DNA of 64,000 nucleotides from Chloroflexota bacterium (GTDB lineage: Bacteria; Chloroflexota; Anaerolineae; Aggregatilineales; J027), in the NCBI GenBank assembly GCA_013112715.1, contig JABFGB010000015.1:1-64000 (forward strand), written 5' to 3'. The notes beneath the pieces were generated by a model, which saw nothing but the letters and a program-made list of their open reading frames with translations, did no database searches and was not told the origin of the DNA. The position numbers and the translations under genes were made by a program. Below, piece by piece: positions 25,702 to 34,283 of the stretch. Each line of letters begins with the position of its first letter. The first letter of the stretch is position 1.

Positions 25702-26103
25702 CTATTGCGTAATCCCGCAGATTTTCCAAGTATCATCGTCGTTGACCATCTGGTAGACCGTGCCCTCTTGTGGCAGGTCGCGTGTGTTCTCGCCCTGATA
25801 GACGACTGAGATAAACCCGGTACACGTCACATTGGCAGAATCATCGGTCTTGTCACTGGCCGTACATTTCACATCTTTGAGGGATGCTTCAACTGAGCCA
25901 AAGGAGCGAAAATCGGTCTTGGCGGTTTCCTGAAAATCCTCACAGATGACAGCATTGAAGTTTTTCTCGTTCTTTTCGACCATTGCCTTGAGATATTTCT
26001 CAACCGAGTCGGCGGGGTCGGCGTCTTTGGCTTCCTCAGCGCACGCCGCTAGCACCATCCCCACTGCCAATAACATTAACAATAGAATCTGTTTTTTCAT
26101 CAT
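25702..26103 (-). CDS. Hypothetical lipoprotein
   Basis: The 133-residue protein has a signal peptide and lipobox VLAAC near residue 20. The rest is acidic and has the SVEKYLKAMVEKN start and YQMVNDDDTWKICGI end common to NTF2/DUF4878-like lipoproteins. Four Cys remain in the mature part. Function unknown. It follows hicB by 12 bases in the same direction but need not be related. Confidence 0.65.
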   Translation of the reverse strand: MMKKQILLLMLLAVGMVLAACAEEAKDADPADSVEKYLKAMVEKNEKNFNAVICEDFQETAKTDFRSFGSVEASLKDVKCTASDKTDDSANVTCTGFISVVYQGENTRDLPQEGTVYQMVNDDDTWKICGITQ

Positions 26104-26115
26104 GCCTCACATAAT

Positions 26116-26361
26116 TTAGTATGGGTTGGAGGGACTAGGAATCTCGTCGCCACGCTCCAAAACGCCTTCAATCCAAAGAGATTTCGCCTCATGAATACGC
26201 TGTGGCAAATCCTCCCAACGATCTGCATCGGTCATACAACCGGGTAGATCAGGAAATTTCACAAACCAACTGCCATCTTCCAACTGATAAAGGTGGATGG
26301 GATGCCGTAACGCGACATATTGCTCGACCGTCTGGCTGGATTCATTCACTTGGCTGGTCAT
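26116..26361 (-). CDS. hicB: HicB-family antitoxin
   Basis: The 81-residue protein has the HicB fold: YQLEDGSWFVKFPDLPGCMTDA, then a helix with RIHEAKSLWIEGVLERG and a Pro-rich tail. HicB binds and inactivates the mRNA-cleaving HicA. ATG 26361 was chosen because GGGAGG lies 6 bases upstream. The gene overlaps the out-of-frame end of hicA by 20 bases, the usual hicAB order. With hicA frameshifted, it may be a left-over antitoxin. Confidence 0.85.
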   Translation of the reverse strand: MTSQVNESSQTVEQYVALRHPIHLYQLEDGSWFVKFPDLPGCMTDADRWEDLPQRIHEAKSLWIEGVLERGDEIPSPSNPY

Positions 26362-26631
26362 CTTCATCCTCCCGTACTGCATCAATTATTGCTAGGGCTT
26401 CTGTTATATAGGCTTCTTTAATGGGTCTGTGAAAAGGAATTGTCAACGCATAAGTCTTGCCTTTAGCAATCCTTCAAACCGATGATGGCTACCCTTGCTT
26501 CTCACAAAAAGAAATCCCCAATCTTCCAAAACCTGTGCAAGTTCTTCAAAACTCACATTTTTGCGGTTTTGGCGAATCTTTTGCAACCGCTTTTCCTTCT
26601 TACTCAAAATTATACGCACTTTCCTTGCCAA
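26342..26631 (-). pseudogene. hicA: hicA toxin gene, frameshifted
   Basis: The first frame (TTG 26631, after an AGGAAA site) gives a typical HicA start with RQNRKNVSFEELAQVL, GFLFVRSKGSHHRFEG and then runs into a stop at 26443. After about 26471 the -1 frame continues the family: IAKGKTYALTIPFHRPIKEA and YITEALAIIDAV, ending at 26342. So one base is missing, probably from a G run in the Gly codon after HRFE. The catalytic His (GSHH) is intact but the C-terminal strand is lost. A sequencing error is possible. There is no other reading that restores the gene. Confidence 0.85.
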
Positions 26632-26646
26632 ATAGGTTTCCTGTGC

Positions 26647-27702
26647 TTATTCCTCGACCTGTACACCCTTCCAGACCACATCAATCGCTTGCAGGGCCGT
26701 CAGATTACGCACGGGCCACGCATTCCGCAGACGGTCTGGGTCATCAAAAAAATTGCGCGCAAACGTCAGGTGAAAATTATCAATCGTTAGACCATGCAGG
26801 GGCAGCGGTTGGACGGCCAACCAGAAATTCCACAGGGGTATATCGTAATCGTTGGCTACCCGGACAATGGCTTGATTGATGCCATTATCGCCTTCCAGAT
26901 TATCAGCTTTGGTCGCCAAAATCGGTACCGCCCCATTGGAAATCCAGAACTCGACAATCTGCCGCAAATAGGTCTCATATTCATCGGCAGGCTCATCGTT
27001 CCACCACGTTTCCATGCTGATGAGCACAATTGAGGGGCGATGCAGCCGAAATTCACAGTCGAGCGGCGTTTCCCCGGCCTGACATTTTTCGGGGTCAGCC
27101 CACATAGCCGAAAGCACCGAAGCGACATTATAGCCATTGTCAACCGTTGCGGCGCGGCGTGACCATGACCCAGCAAAGTGGTCAATGGTGGGTTGAAGAT
27201 AATCAAATTGACCCAGCGCGTATTCGTCGGGCCTGTCAAAAACACCCAAGAAAAACCATTCGACATTTTGGCAATCTCCCACTACAGAAAAATGGGTCGG
27301 GTCGTTGCCCATTTCAAGCCCTTTTTGGTAGATTTCACGGGCAGTGTCGCTGATGACGGGCAGGACAGGATAGGTCTGCCATTCTTCAGGGGTATACTGC
27401 TCGGCCTCTGATAGATTGACATAACCTGTCGTCCCCAACAAGGGATGGACAATTTCCAGCCATGTGGTGATGTCGGATACCGCGTCCCCTTCGACTGTCG
27501 TCTGCACGGTGATTGGGCCTTGTGCGGGCAATAGCCACAATTCAGCACAGGTCAATTGCGGGCATTCACGGGCCGCCGTCTCGACAGTCGTCCGCCAAAA
27601 TTCATCACTGTCCTGTGCGCGTGTATTCTGATGACTAAAGTTCAATAGGACTGCCATCAACAGCAGGGGCAGCAGCACTAATTTACGCCAATGGGTTTCC
27701 AT
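26647..27702 (-). CDS. Secreted SGNH-hydrolase-like protein
   Basis: The 351-residue protein has a signal peptide (about residues 1-28). From about residue 115 it shows an SGNH-like order: FSVVGDCQN (the GDS block, with Cys where the nucleophile Ser is usual), then the strand SIVLISMETWWNDE, PILATKADN and a final TIDNFHLTF (D-x-x-H). It may be an esterase-like enzyme or, if the Ser/Cys change abolishes activity, a binding protein. The stop lies 15 bases before the hicA start on the same strand. Confidence 0.55.
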   Translation of the reverse strand: METHWRKLVLLPLLLMAVLLNFSHQNTRAQDSDEFWRTTVETAARECPQLTCAELWLLPAQGPITVQTTVEGDAVSDITTWLEIVHPLLGTTGYVNLSEAEQYTPEEWQTYPVLPVISDTAREIYQKGLEMGNDPTHFSVVGDCQNVEWFFLGVFDRPDEYALGQFDYLQPTIDHFAGSWSRRAATVDNGYNVASVLSAMWADPEKCQAGETPLDCEFRLHRPSIVLISMETWWNDEPADEYETYLRQIVEFWISNGAVPILATKADNLEGDNGINQAIVRVANDYDIPLWNFWLAVQPLPLHGLTIDNFHLTFARNFFDDPDRLRNAWPVRNLTALQAIDVVWKGVQVEE

Positions 27703-27799
27703 GAAGGTTTGCTCTCGTATTCAATTCCATATCCACAAAGTCGCCCCATATTCTACAGGCGGCCTGCCCTGCCCACAACGGTATAAGATGACGGCTCCC

Positions 27800-28470
27800 C
27801 TACTTCTCAGCTAACAGTGCCTCAATATCTTCATCTCGGCTAATTTCCGCGCTCACCAACGTTCGGGAGTGAGGCACATAAAAAATCGTATAGCAGTACC
27901 CATCATGGAACGATGACCAAATTTTCCAACGAAAGCGGTTCTCACGGCGGACGTTAAACCGTTGATTGTGCGTTACCCAATAACTATCTGGCACAGTTTT
28001 GAAACCGAGTATAGCAGGGGCGAGTTTGCCAGAGCCTGTAATAACGATAATCGTTGGAGTTTTCAGATCAAGTGACAGGTTTATCAAGAACACGATTTCC
28101 CGAATGACAAGAGCCAGTGTATAAACTGTGAAAACCGCCATGCACATTAAGCCCACAATTCCTATATACGTCATTTCGATGGGTACATTCAAAAATACCC
28201 AGATGAATAAAAGTGTTAGGCTTAGATAAAACCCCATTTCGAGACACGAAACGACTCGAATACCACGTAATCTTCGCAATTGAGACTCCGTGATTTCACC
28301 ATTTCGATTCGATTCCATATCGGCATCGTCAAACTGCAATAAATTACGCAAAGCTGCATTGTGGTCTTTTTGCCATCGCTCTGTTCGTCGTTTCGCACAT
28401 CCAATTCGCGCGGGGAGAGGTTGCGTACAGGCCTTGAGGGAAGACACTGTGCTTTCTTTTTGCGGCTCAT
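27800..28470 (-). CDS. Membrane protein, paralog of upstream gene, likely frameshifted
   Basis: The main frame runs from 27800 to about 28370 and has ADMESNRNGEITESQLRRL, two membrane helices (about 90 residues) and YVPHSRTLVSAEIS near its end, all matching the gene at 28479-29183. The paralog's MTRKKK start is matched only in another frame, by MSRKKKA at ATG 28470, which lies 8 bases after the upstream stop. A T-run at 28367-28371 (AAAAA in the mRNA; six As would restore the frame) is the likely break point. In the unshifted frame the gene would start at 28501. Function unknown. Confidence 0.6.
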
Positions 28471-28478
28471 GAATCACG

Positions 28479-29183
28479 CTACCCGACTTCAATTTCCCCA
28501 TCCGCACCCATCGTAATGACCGACTGCTCTAAACGGGCATCATAATCGGCGGGTAGTCCGATTTTCGCACTGATGATAGTTTTGGAATGAGGCACATAAT
28601 ACACGGCGTACGATTCGTCTCTGTAAAATGGATGGTCGGTATGATAATGCGACCCTTGTCCGAGCAAGGCGAGCCTGAAACAGCCTCTCTCCTGTGGATC
28701 AACCGCGAATTTCAGGCCATCTATCACGATATAATCACGAGTAAGGTAAAACAGACTGGTAGACTTCTTGGCTTGACCAACCACCCATCGCACTTGATGT
28801 TCCCGAATGTCACGTGCCAATTGAATGATCTGCCAGCCTTCCCGGATGACGTAAATCATGAGGTACAGCCCAAACAAACTCAAACAGACGATTCCTAGAT
28901 TGTCATGAAGTAGAACTGGCAGTGCGGCAAAACCTATACAGCCATACATAGAAAACAATATGACAGGGAGGCCAATCACCAATGAGAGAAATTTGCTCCA
29001 CCAGCTATCACTCAACCTTTTTAACTGCAAATTCGTTATATTGCCTTCCATATTTGCTTGAAGATCAATGGCATCGAAACCGAGATAAGCTTCTATACTC
29101 TCATTTTTGCGATTCAGCACACGCGGTGATACTCGAGGCATTTTTGGCGTGGCAATAAAAGGCATCTTCTTTTTGCGCGTCAT
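28479..29183 (-). CDS. Hypothetical membrane protein (tandem paralog)
   Basis: The 234-residue protein starts with a basic MTRKKK segment, has NMEGNITNLQLKRL and two hydrophobic helices (about residues 65-115), then a soluble C-terminal domain ending with YVPHSKTIISAKIG. The gene at 27800-28470 is its paralog. I recognise no Pfam family. The third gene upstream (29193-29792) also has two helices plus a soluble domain but little direct similarity. The three are closely spaced on one strand and probably form an operon. Confidence 0.6.
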   Translation of the reverse strand: MTRKKKMPFIATPKMPRVSPRVLNRKNESIEAYLGFDAIDLQANMEGNITNLQLKRLSDSWWSKFLSLVIGLPVILFSMYGCIGFAALPVLLHDNLGIVCLSLFGLYLMIYVIREGWQIIQLARDIREHQVRWVVGQAKKSTSLFYLTRDYIVIDGLKFAVDPQERGCFRLALLGQGSHYHTDHPFYRDESYAVYYVPHSKTIISAKIGLPADYDARLEQSVITMGADGEIEVG

Positions 29184-29192
29184 GGGATTTGC

Positions 29193-29792
29193 CTAATTGG
29201 TGTATTGCGGGAAGCGGGATTGGATGGAGGCCAAAATCTCGCGTGCTTCGGCTTCTTCGAGATCACTGCCGATGCGATAGGTTTTTGCACCATAATCAAA
29301 GGCAAGCGTACCCGAATTAAAAAACCACTGGGGGTAGGGATTTTGTCGCCGACGGAACAGATAGGGTTCGCTCGGCACCACCCGTAAGGCGTGAATATAT
29401 TGGACATCATAGAGTTTGCTGCGCCCCACCCCCAAAATCTGCCGCCGCACCCAGAGGTCATCTTGATTCACGCGGATGGTCTCGACACCCATGAACTGCC
29501 ATAACACAGATAGCAAAACACTAGTACCGCCCAGTGTCCAGATCGTGAACCAGACGATCATAAACAGGCCGGGGCATACCCCATTCGCCGGGTTGACATC
29601 GCCCGTCAATATCCCAATGAGTCCTGCGATCAGGCCGCCGCCAACCCCAATTTCGGCTACAGCCCAAAAAATCAGCCAAATACTCATGATCGGTAGGGAT
29701 GCCCAATGTTTCTTCGCGGGGATTGAAAATTTGAGGGTATCCGCCCCATCATCCAGTGTGTAACGAGCAGTGGAGGGGATTACATATGACAT
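29193..29792 (-). CDS. PH-domain-like membrane protein
   Basis: The 199-residue protein has two hydrophobic segments (about 30-62 and 73-100) followed by a beta-rich C-terminal part: ETIRVNQDDLWVRRQILG, KLYDVQYIHALRV and AFDYGAKTYRIGSDL, then an amphipathic helix. This is the pattern of bacterial PH-like (bPH) membrane proteins. Function unknown. It lies 9 bases before the paralog pair. Confidence 0.6.
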   Translation of the reverse strand: MSYVIPSTARYTLDDGADTLKFSIPAKKHWASLPIMSIWLIFWAVAEIGVGGGLIAGLIGILTGDVNPANGVCPGLFMIVWFTIWTLGGTSVLLSVLWQFMGVETIRVNQDDLWVRRQILGVGRSKLYDVQYIHALRVVPSEPYLFRRRQNPYPQWFFNSGTLAFDYGAKTYRIGSDLEEAEAREILASIQSRFPQYTN

Positions 29793-29887
29793 AGGAATAG
29801 CTCCATTCGTTTTGAACAGACCTATTCCTCATTTTCGCACCAATTTCAGCCAATGACCGCCGACATCCCAGAGTTTGGGGGTTCGGG

Positions 29888-30583
29888 CTAACCTCCATCA
29901 ATCACGATACGAGATAGTTCGGCCCGCTGCAAAATGGTCAATTTTTCGCGGTGGCATTGCACAATGCCCAAACGTTCCCATGCCTTCAGGGTACGGCTAA
30001 CCGTTTCGAGGGTTGTGCCGCTCATCTCGGCCAAATCTTGACGGGTTAAGCGCATATCGAGGTCAATACCGCCGTTGGGATTGGTAGCTCCAACCTTGTC
30101 TATCAAGCGAAGCACGGTGCGGGCAATGCGTTGTTCCGCATTTTCGGTGCTTAGTTCCCGAATACGGTTGTGGGCTTCCCGCAGACGGCCTGCGGCCATT
30201 TTGAGGATATTGAGTGTTACCACCGAATGTGTTGCCATAAGTTCCCACACCAGTGAGGTTGGCAACACAATAATTTCAGATTCTTCCATCGCCTCGGCAC
30301 TTCCCGAAAAAGTATCGCCGATTAGCGCGTACAGAATTGCCAATGGTTCGCCGGCAATCGCGGTGTGCATCGTGATACTTTTGCCAGCTTCAGTCACTTG
30401 AACCAGCCGCATTACGCCTGATAGAACTAAACAAAAACTTTCCCGTTCCCCATCTTGATGAAACAAGAACTCCCCACGTTTTAAGGTGCGGATTTCGGCG
30501 GTATCCGCGAGTTTTTGCAGGTGTTCCGCTGCAAGTGAGGCGAAAAGTAGGTTATTTTGGAGCAATGTGACAGCAATTGGCAT
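29888..30583 (-). CDS. Crp/Fnr-family transcriptional regulator
   Basis: The 231-residue protein has a cyclic-nucleotide-binding-like domain (about 15-120, with FLFHQDGERESFCLVLSGVM), a long dimer helix and a C-terminal HTH (about 175-215) with SGTTLETVSRTLKAWERLG. The E-x-x-SR in the recognition helix is that of FNR, which reads TTGAT half-sites. It has no N-terminal Cys cluster, so it is not an Fe-S FNR; NO-, redox- or nucleotide-sensing DNR/CRP types are options. It is divergent from nrfH-nrfA and likely controls them through the site at 30603-30616. Confidence 0.92.
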   Translation of the reverse strand: MPIAVTLLQNNLLFASLAAEHLQKLADTAEIRTLKRGEFLFHQDGERESFCLVLSGVMRLVQVTEAGKSITMHTAIAGEPLAILYALIGDTFSGSAEAMEESEIIVLPTSLVWELMATHSVVTLNILKMAAGRLREAHNRIRELSTENAEQRIARTVLRLIDKVGATNPNGGIDLDMRLTRQDLAEMSGTTLETVSRTLKAWERLGIVQCHREKLTILQRAELSRIVIDGG

Positions 30584-30602
30584 GGTGTCGCTATATCCCT
30601 CT

Positions 30603-30616
30603 TTGATCTACATCAA
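30603..30616. promoter_or_regulatory. FNR/CRP-type operator
   Basis: TTGATCTACATCAA is an exact TTGAT-N4-ATCAA palindrome, extended on each side (CTTTGAT...ATCAAAG, 30601-30618). It lies 20 bases before the regulator start and 209 bases before nrfH. Autoregulation is expected from the position; activation of nrfHA would require a promoter close to it. Confidence 0.8.
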
Positions 30617-30824
30617 AGACGCGGTGCAATTTGTCTTCTAAACTTACTCTACTTTTTGGCACAAACAAAGGAGAAAATCACTGCAAAATATCAACTTTTT
30701 GCCCTAGCATCTGCCTTTATTCACAAGGTTATGGTTACATGCCACGAATTCACACGTACCTTTTTTGCCAAGACTATCGCGCATCACCACCCTATGGGTT
30801 GCAGATTTGCGAGGAGAATTGACC

Positions 30825-31271
30825 ATGTTGCCTAAACGCAGATGGGCTATGGTTGTCTTGATCAGTTTGGGAGGCGTGCTGGTCGGTTTGGGGCTGTTCA
30901 CGTTCAGCTATGGCGAGGGTCTATCTTACTTTTCCAACGATCCTGAATCGTGTATGAACTGTCATATCATGCGCGATCAATTTGAAAGTTGGAATCATTC
31001 TAGCCATAAAGCATTTGCAACCTGTAACGACTGCCACACCCCTCACAATTTCGCAGAGAAATATTTCGTCAAAAGCCGCAATGGCTTTAACCACAGTTTT
31101 GCATTTACTTTCAATACCTACCCCGACAACATCCAGATTAAGGAATTTAACGCCGATGTCGTGCAGCAAAACTGCGTGGATTGTCATGAAGATTTGGTAA
31201 GCCTGATCTACCACGACGACGATCGCAGTTGTGTGACCTGTCACGGCAATGTTGGGCACCGTAGAAATTAG
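30825..31271 (+). CDS. nrfH: Cytochrome c nitrite reductase small subunit NrfH
   Basis: The 148-residue protein has one N-terminal membrane helix (about 8-28) and four CxxCH heme motifs: CMNCH 43-47, CNDCH 67-71, CVDCH 117-121 and CVTCH 136-140. This is the NapC/NirT-family quinol oxidase that anchors NrfA and passes it electrons from menaquinol. ATG 30825 has GAGGAG 8 bases upstream. An earlier frame start at 30765 adds 20 residues and lacks support. It is 21 bases before nrfA. Confidence 0.93.
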   Translation: MLPKRRWAMVVLISLGGVLVGLGLFTFSYGEGLSYFSNDPESCMNCHIMRDQFESWNHSSHKAFATCNDCHTPHNFAEKYFVKSRNGFNHSFAFTFNTYPDNIQIKEFNADVVQQNCVDCHEDLVSLIYHDDDRSCVTCHGNVGHRRN

Positions 31272-31292
31272 GTTTAAGGAGCGACGAGCAGT

Positions 31293-32627
31293 ATGAAAAA
31301 ACTATTTACCCGTCAGAACATGGCCTATGCGGCCATCTTTGTGGTAGCAGTCGGGTTGACGTTGATCGTCGCCGCACTGCTGACCAACATTATTCAGCGT
31401 AAAGCCGAAGAAACGGAATATCCTCTCCAAGTGGTCGAGATTGGCGAGGATGAGATTGACCCGGCAGTCTGGGGCAAGAATTTCCCAGATCATTATGACC
31501 GTTTTATCATGACCCGCAACGATGGGAATAGCACCCCCTACGGCGGGTCGGAAGTCTACAGCAAACTGGAGCGCTATCCCGCGATGGTTCGCCTGTGGGC
31601 CGGATACGCCTTCAGCAAAGACCATAATGAAGAACGCGGGCATTATTACGCGCAAATTGACCAAGCCAATACCCAGCGTGTCAAGTTGGTGGATCAACCC
31701 GGCGCGTGCATCAACTGTCATGCCGCCGAAGCGCCTGCCCTAATTGAGCAAATGGGCTGGGAAGAATTCAACCATACCCCCTACAACGAACTGGCGGACG
31801 ATATCCACACCGGCTCGTCATGCAGTGATTGTCACAACCCAGACACAATGGAATTGGTTATCACCCGTCCGGCCTTCCGCAATGCCATGGAAGCACGTGG
31901 CGTGAATCTGGAGGAAGCCACCCGCCAAGAAATGCGCTCTTACGTGTGTGCCCAATGCCACGTCGAATACTATTTCAAGGGCGACAACAAAGTCTTGACC
32001 TTCCCATGGAGTCAAGGGTTTACGATTGATGACATTGAAGCCCATTACGATTCCTACGGGTTCAAAGATTGGACACACGCTGAGACCGGTGCGCCCATGA
32101 TCAAGATTCAGCATCCCGAATTTGAAATGTGGACAACTGGCATTCATGCTCGTTCGGGTGTCGCCTGTGCCGATTGCCATATGCCCTATATCCGGCAAGG
32201 CAGTATCAAGATTTCCGATCACTGGCTGCGCAGCCCGCTGGAAAATATCAATTCCGCGTGCCAGACGTGCCACCGTTGGGATGAAGAAGAACTGCGTGAC
32301 CGTGTGATAGACATTCAAGACACCACTGCCGAACTCCTACGCAAGAGTGAAGAAGCCATCATAAGCGCCATTGATACCATCGTGGCTGCAAAAGAGGCGG
32401 GCGCAACGGATGAAGACCTTGCGGTGGCCTATCAGCTTCACCGTTCTTCCCAATTGCGTTGGGATTTTGTGTCATCTGAGAACAGCACAGGTTTCCACAG
32501 CCCTCAAGAAGCCGCCCGCGTCTTGGCACATTCAATTGATCTCGCCCGTCAGTCCGAACTATCCGCGTGGTTGGTCTTGGTGCGCCTCAATCCGAGCGCA
32601 GCAGAAGCAGTCGAAGCGGGTCAGTAA
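31293..32627 (+). CDS. nrfA: Ammonia-forming cytochrome c nitrite reductase NrfA
   Basis: The 444-residue protein has an N-terminal signal-anchor and five heme motifs: CINCH 139-143, CSDCH 177-181, CAQCH 219-223, CADCH 292-296 and CQTCH 323-327. The NrfA-diagnostic KIQH (271-274) lies between hemes 3 and 4, and HVEYYF after heme 3 holds the active-site Tyr. The first motif has CxxCH in place of the usual CxxCK, as in Campylobacter-type NrfA. It reduces nitrite to ammonium outside the membrane with NrfH, so the organism probably does DNRA. A strong terminator follows. Confidence 0.95.
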   Translation: MKKLFTRQNMAYAAIFVVAVGLTLIVAALLTNIIQRKAEETEYPLQVVEIGEDEIDPAVWGKNFPDHYDRFIMTRNDGNSTPYGGSEVYSKLERYPAMVRLWAGYAFSKDHNEERGHYYAQIDQANTQRVKLVDQPGACINCHAAEAPALIEQMGWEEFNHTPYNELADDIHTGSSCSDCHNPDTMELVITRPAFRNAMEARGVNLEEATRQEMRSYVCAQCHVEYYFKGDNKVLTFPWSQGFTIDDIEAHYDSYGFKDWTHAETGAPMIKIQHPEFEMWTTGIHARSGVACADCHMPYIRQGSIKISDHWLRSPLENINSACQTCHRWDEEELRDRVIDIQDTTAELLRKSEEAIISAIDTIVAAKEAGATDEDLAVAYQLHRSSQLRWDFVSSENSTGFHSPQEAARVLAHSIDLARQSELSAWLVLVRLNPSAAEAVEAGQ

Positions 32628-32652
32628 TACCGAAATCTCCCGTTAGTCATCA

Positions 32653-32680
32653 GACCCCGGCGCTTTCGGGGTCTTTTTTT
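32653..32680 (+). terminator. Intrinsic terminator after nrfA
   Basis: GACCCCG (32653-32659) pairs with CGGGGTC (32667-32673) and is followed by seven Ts. It ends the nrfHA transcript. Confidence 0.9.
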
Positions 32681-32794
32681 GCCTATGTGCTATGGCCGAC
32701 AGAAATTTGCGCATTCCAGCGAGGCGGGGTATTATAGTCTCTCCTGACCTCTCCGCACATCTAAACCCGTAGTAAAAATTCTAACCTTGACCTC

Positions 32795-32823
32795 TTGACA
32801 GAACACCTGTACCGAGTTACACT
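32795..32823 (+). promoter_or_regulatory. Sigma-70-type promoter
   Basis: TTGACA (32795-32800), 17 bases, TACACT (32818-32823). It lies 56 bases upstream of the receiver-like gene start at 32879 and is the cleanest promoter for a protein gene in the window. Confidence 0.75.
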
Positions 32824-32827
32824 ATTT

Positions 32828-32861
32828 GATAGTTGCACAATTCTGCAATTATGAAACTATC
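32828..32861 (+). promoter_or_regulatory. Inverted repeat in 5' leader
   Basis: GATAGTT (32828-32834) pairs with AACTATC (32855-32861), and inside it TTGCA pairs with TGCAA around CAATTC. Placed right at the expected transcription start and before the GGGAGG ribosome site, it could be an operator or a leader hairpin. Confidence 0.4.
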
Positions 32862-32878
32862 GAAGGGAGGCAGACACC

Positions 32879-33328
32879 ATGCAACCTCAAAGAATGGTAG
32901 ACACGCTCGTTCAGTATCAGGCCACCCAGCACGACGTGTGCTGCCCCGCGCAAATTTTGGTGATTGACCGCAGCAACGGCCCCGCCCAGTTATTGATGGA
33001 TACGTTTGGTCGTCTCTTGGGGGAGGAAATCGCGGTAACAGAAATCACCGACTATCCTTCGGCGCTACCCTTGCTCGATTATAGTTGCTATGACTTGGTG
33101 GTGATTGGGTTAGGTGAAAAGCAGGCCGTCTCGCCAACCTTCTTGACCTATCTACGCAACCGCCAGCCCGAACTGCCGATTTTGTTGATTGGCGCTGGCA
33201 TGACCCAACAATATATGGACTTTATCGAGGTAAATGGGGTATCGGAGGCGATCAACCTACCCCACCGCGCCCATGAGGTCAAGCTGGCGATGGAACACAT
33301 TGCCGTCCAGTATCTTCACTTTGCCTAA
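32879..33328 (+). CDS. Degenerate response-regulator receiver-like protein
   Basis: The 149-residue protein follows the receiver fold: QILVIDRSN (first strand), YDLVVIGLGE (third strand, where the phospho-Asp should be), LPILLIGAG and EAINLPHRAHEVKLAMEHI. The phospho-acceptor Asp and the second acidic residue of the first strand are not present, and KP is replaced by LPHR. So it probably cannot be phosphorylated in the usual way. No output domain. It has GGGAGG 10 bases upstream and sits 11 bases before the TPR gene. Confidence 0.55.
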   Translation: MQPQRMVDTLVQYQATQHDVCCPAQILVIDRSNGPAQLLMDTFGRLLGEEIAVTEITDYPSALPLLDYSCYDLVVIGLGEKQAVSPTFLTYLRNRQPELPILLIGAGMTQQYMDFIEVNGVSEAINLPHRAHEVKLAMEHIAVQYLHFA

Positions 33329-33339
33329 GTGGTGGCGCG

Positions 33340-34203
33340 ATGCACACCGAACCGCGAAACGAACCTATCGCCGTCCAGCTTGCTGAACTATTGAATGATG
33401 TTGGCAGGCTGGCGGACGCCTATTTCTATGATGGGCAAATGGATGCCGCCATGCAGGTGTTCGAAGCAAGTGCCCATCTGCTGGATTTGGCAGAGGCGCG
33501 CCCGCACGATGCGCTCGGTTTTCTACTGCGCTATGGCAAGTTAGCCGCGCAGCATGGTCGGCACACGCGCATCGGCTTTGTGAAGGCATTTGAGCTTGCT
33601 CAACGAACGACTTCTGTTGCTGAGAGTAGCGGGGATTCAGCCTCGATTGCAGCAGCACTCGACTTAACGGGCCTTGTCCATTACTACGAAGCCCTAGATG
33701 CTGACCCAGCAGATTTTTCAACGGCCAACGGTTATTTTCAGCGGGCACTGCAATTGATTGAAACCACATCCGAAGTACCCACCAAGACACGGTTTGATGT
33801 TCTGTTTCATGTCGGCCTTGTCTATCAAATGAATGAGGCGCTCGCCGAGGCAGGGCAGTTTTTTGAGCGGGCCTATAACCTTGCCCTTGCCAACGGATTG
33901 CGCTATGAGCAGGCTGGGGCCGCTCGCCATCGTGGGTATGTCGCCTACGTCGCAAGTGATTTCGAGAGTGCCCGCCGCTACTATGCTGAAGTCGTAGCGA
34001 TTCATGATGAAATCGGTTTTCGGGCATTTCAACCCTACTCCCTCATTGCGCTTGGCGAACTTCATCGGGAATTGGGAGAAATAGACGCCGCCAGAACCGA
34101 CCTCGAACGCGCGGCAGAAATGGCGCGACAGATGGGCATCCAGCGCGTGGCCGAATCGGCGGATGCGGCACTTGCCCAATTGGAGCAGGCTACGTCGGTC
34201 TGA
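33340..34203 (+). CDS. TPR-repeat protein
   Basis: The 287-residue protein is all helical with about six tetratricopeptide-like units, for example YFYDGQMDAAMQVFEASAHL, LAEAGQFFERAYNLALANG, FESARRYYAEVVAIHDEIG and IDAARTDLERAAEMARQMG. No signal peptide or enzymatic domain. It likely binds a protein partner; the degenerate receiver encoded just upstream is the obvious candidate. Confidence 0.7.
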   Translation: MHTEPRNEPIAVQLAELLNDVGRLADAYFYDGQMDAAMQVFEASAHLLDLAEARPHDALGFLLRYGKLAAQHGRHTRIGFVKAFELAQRTTSVAESSGDSASIAAALDLTGLVHYYEALDADPADFSTANGYFQRALQLIETTSEVPTKTRFDVLFHVGLVYQMNEALAEAGQFFERAYNLALANGLRYEQAGAARHRGYVAYVASDFESARRYYAEVVAIHDEIGFRAFQPYSLIALGELHRELGEIDAARTDLERAAEMARQMGIQRVAESADAALAQLEQATSV

Positions 34204-34283
34204 TTGTTGAACCAAAGGGTCAATGAAAAGCTATCCTAATAATAATGTCGAGACTATAGAAAAGTTTTTATAGGGGATACTGA

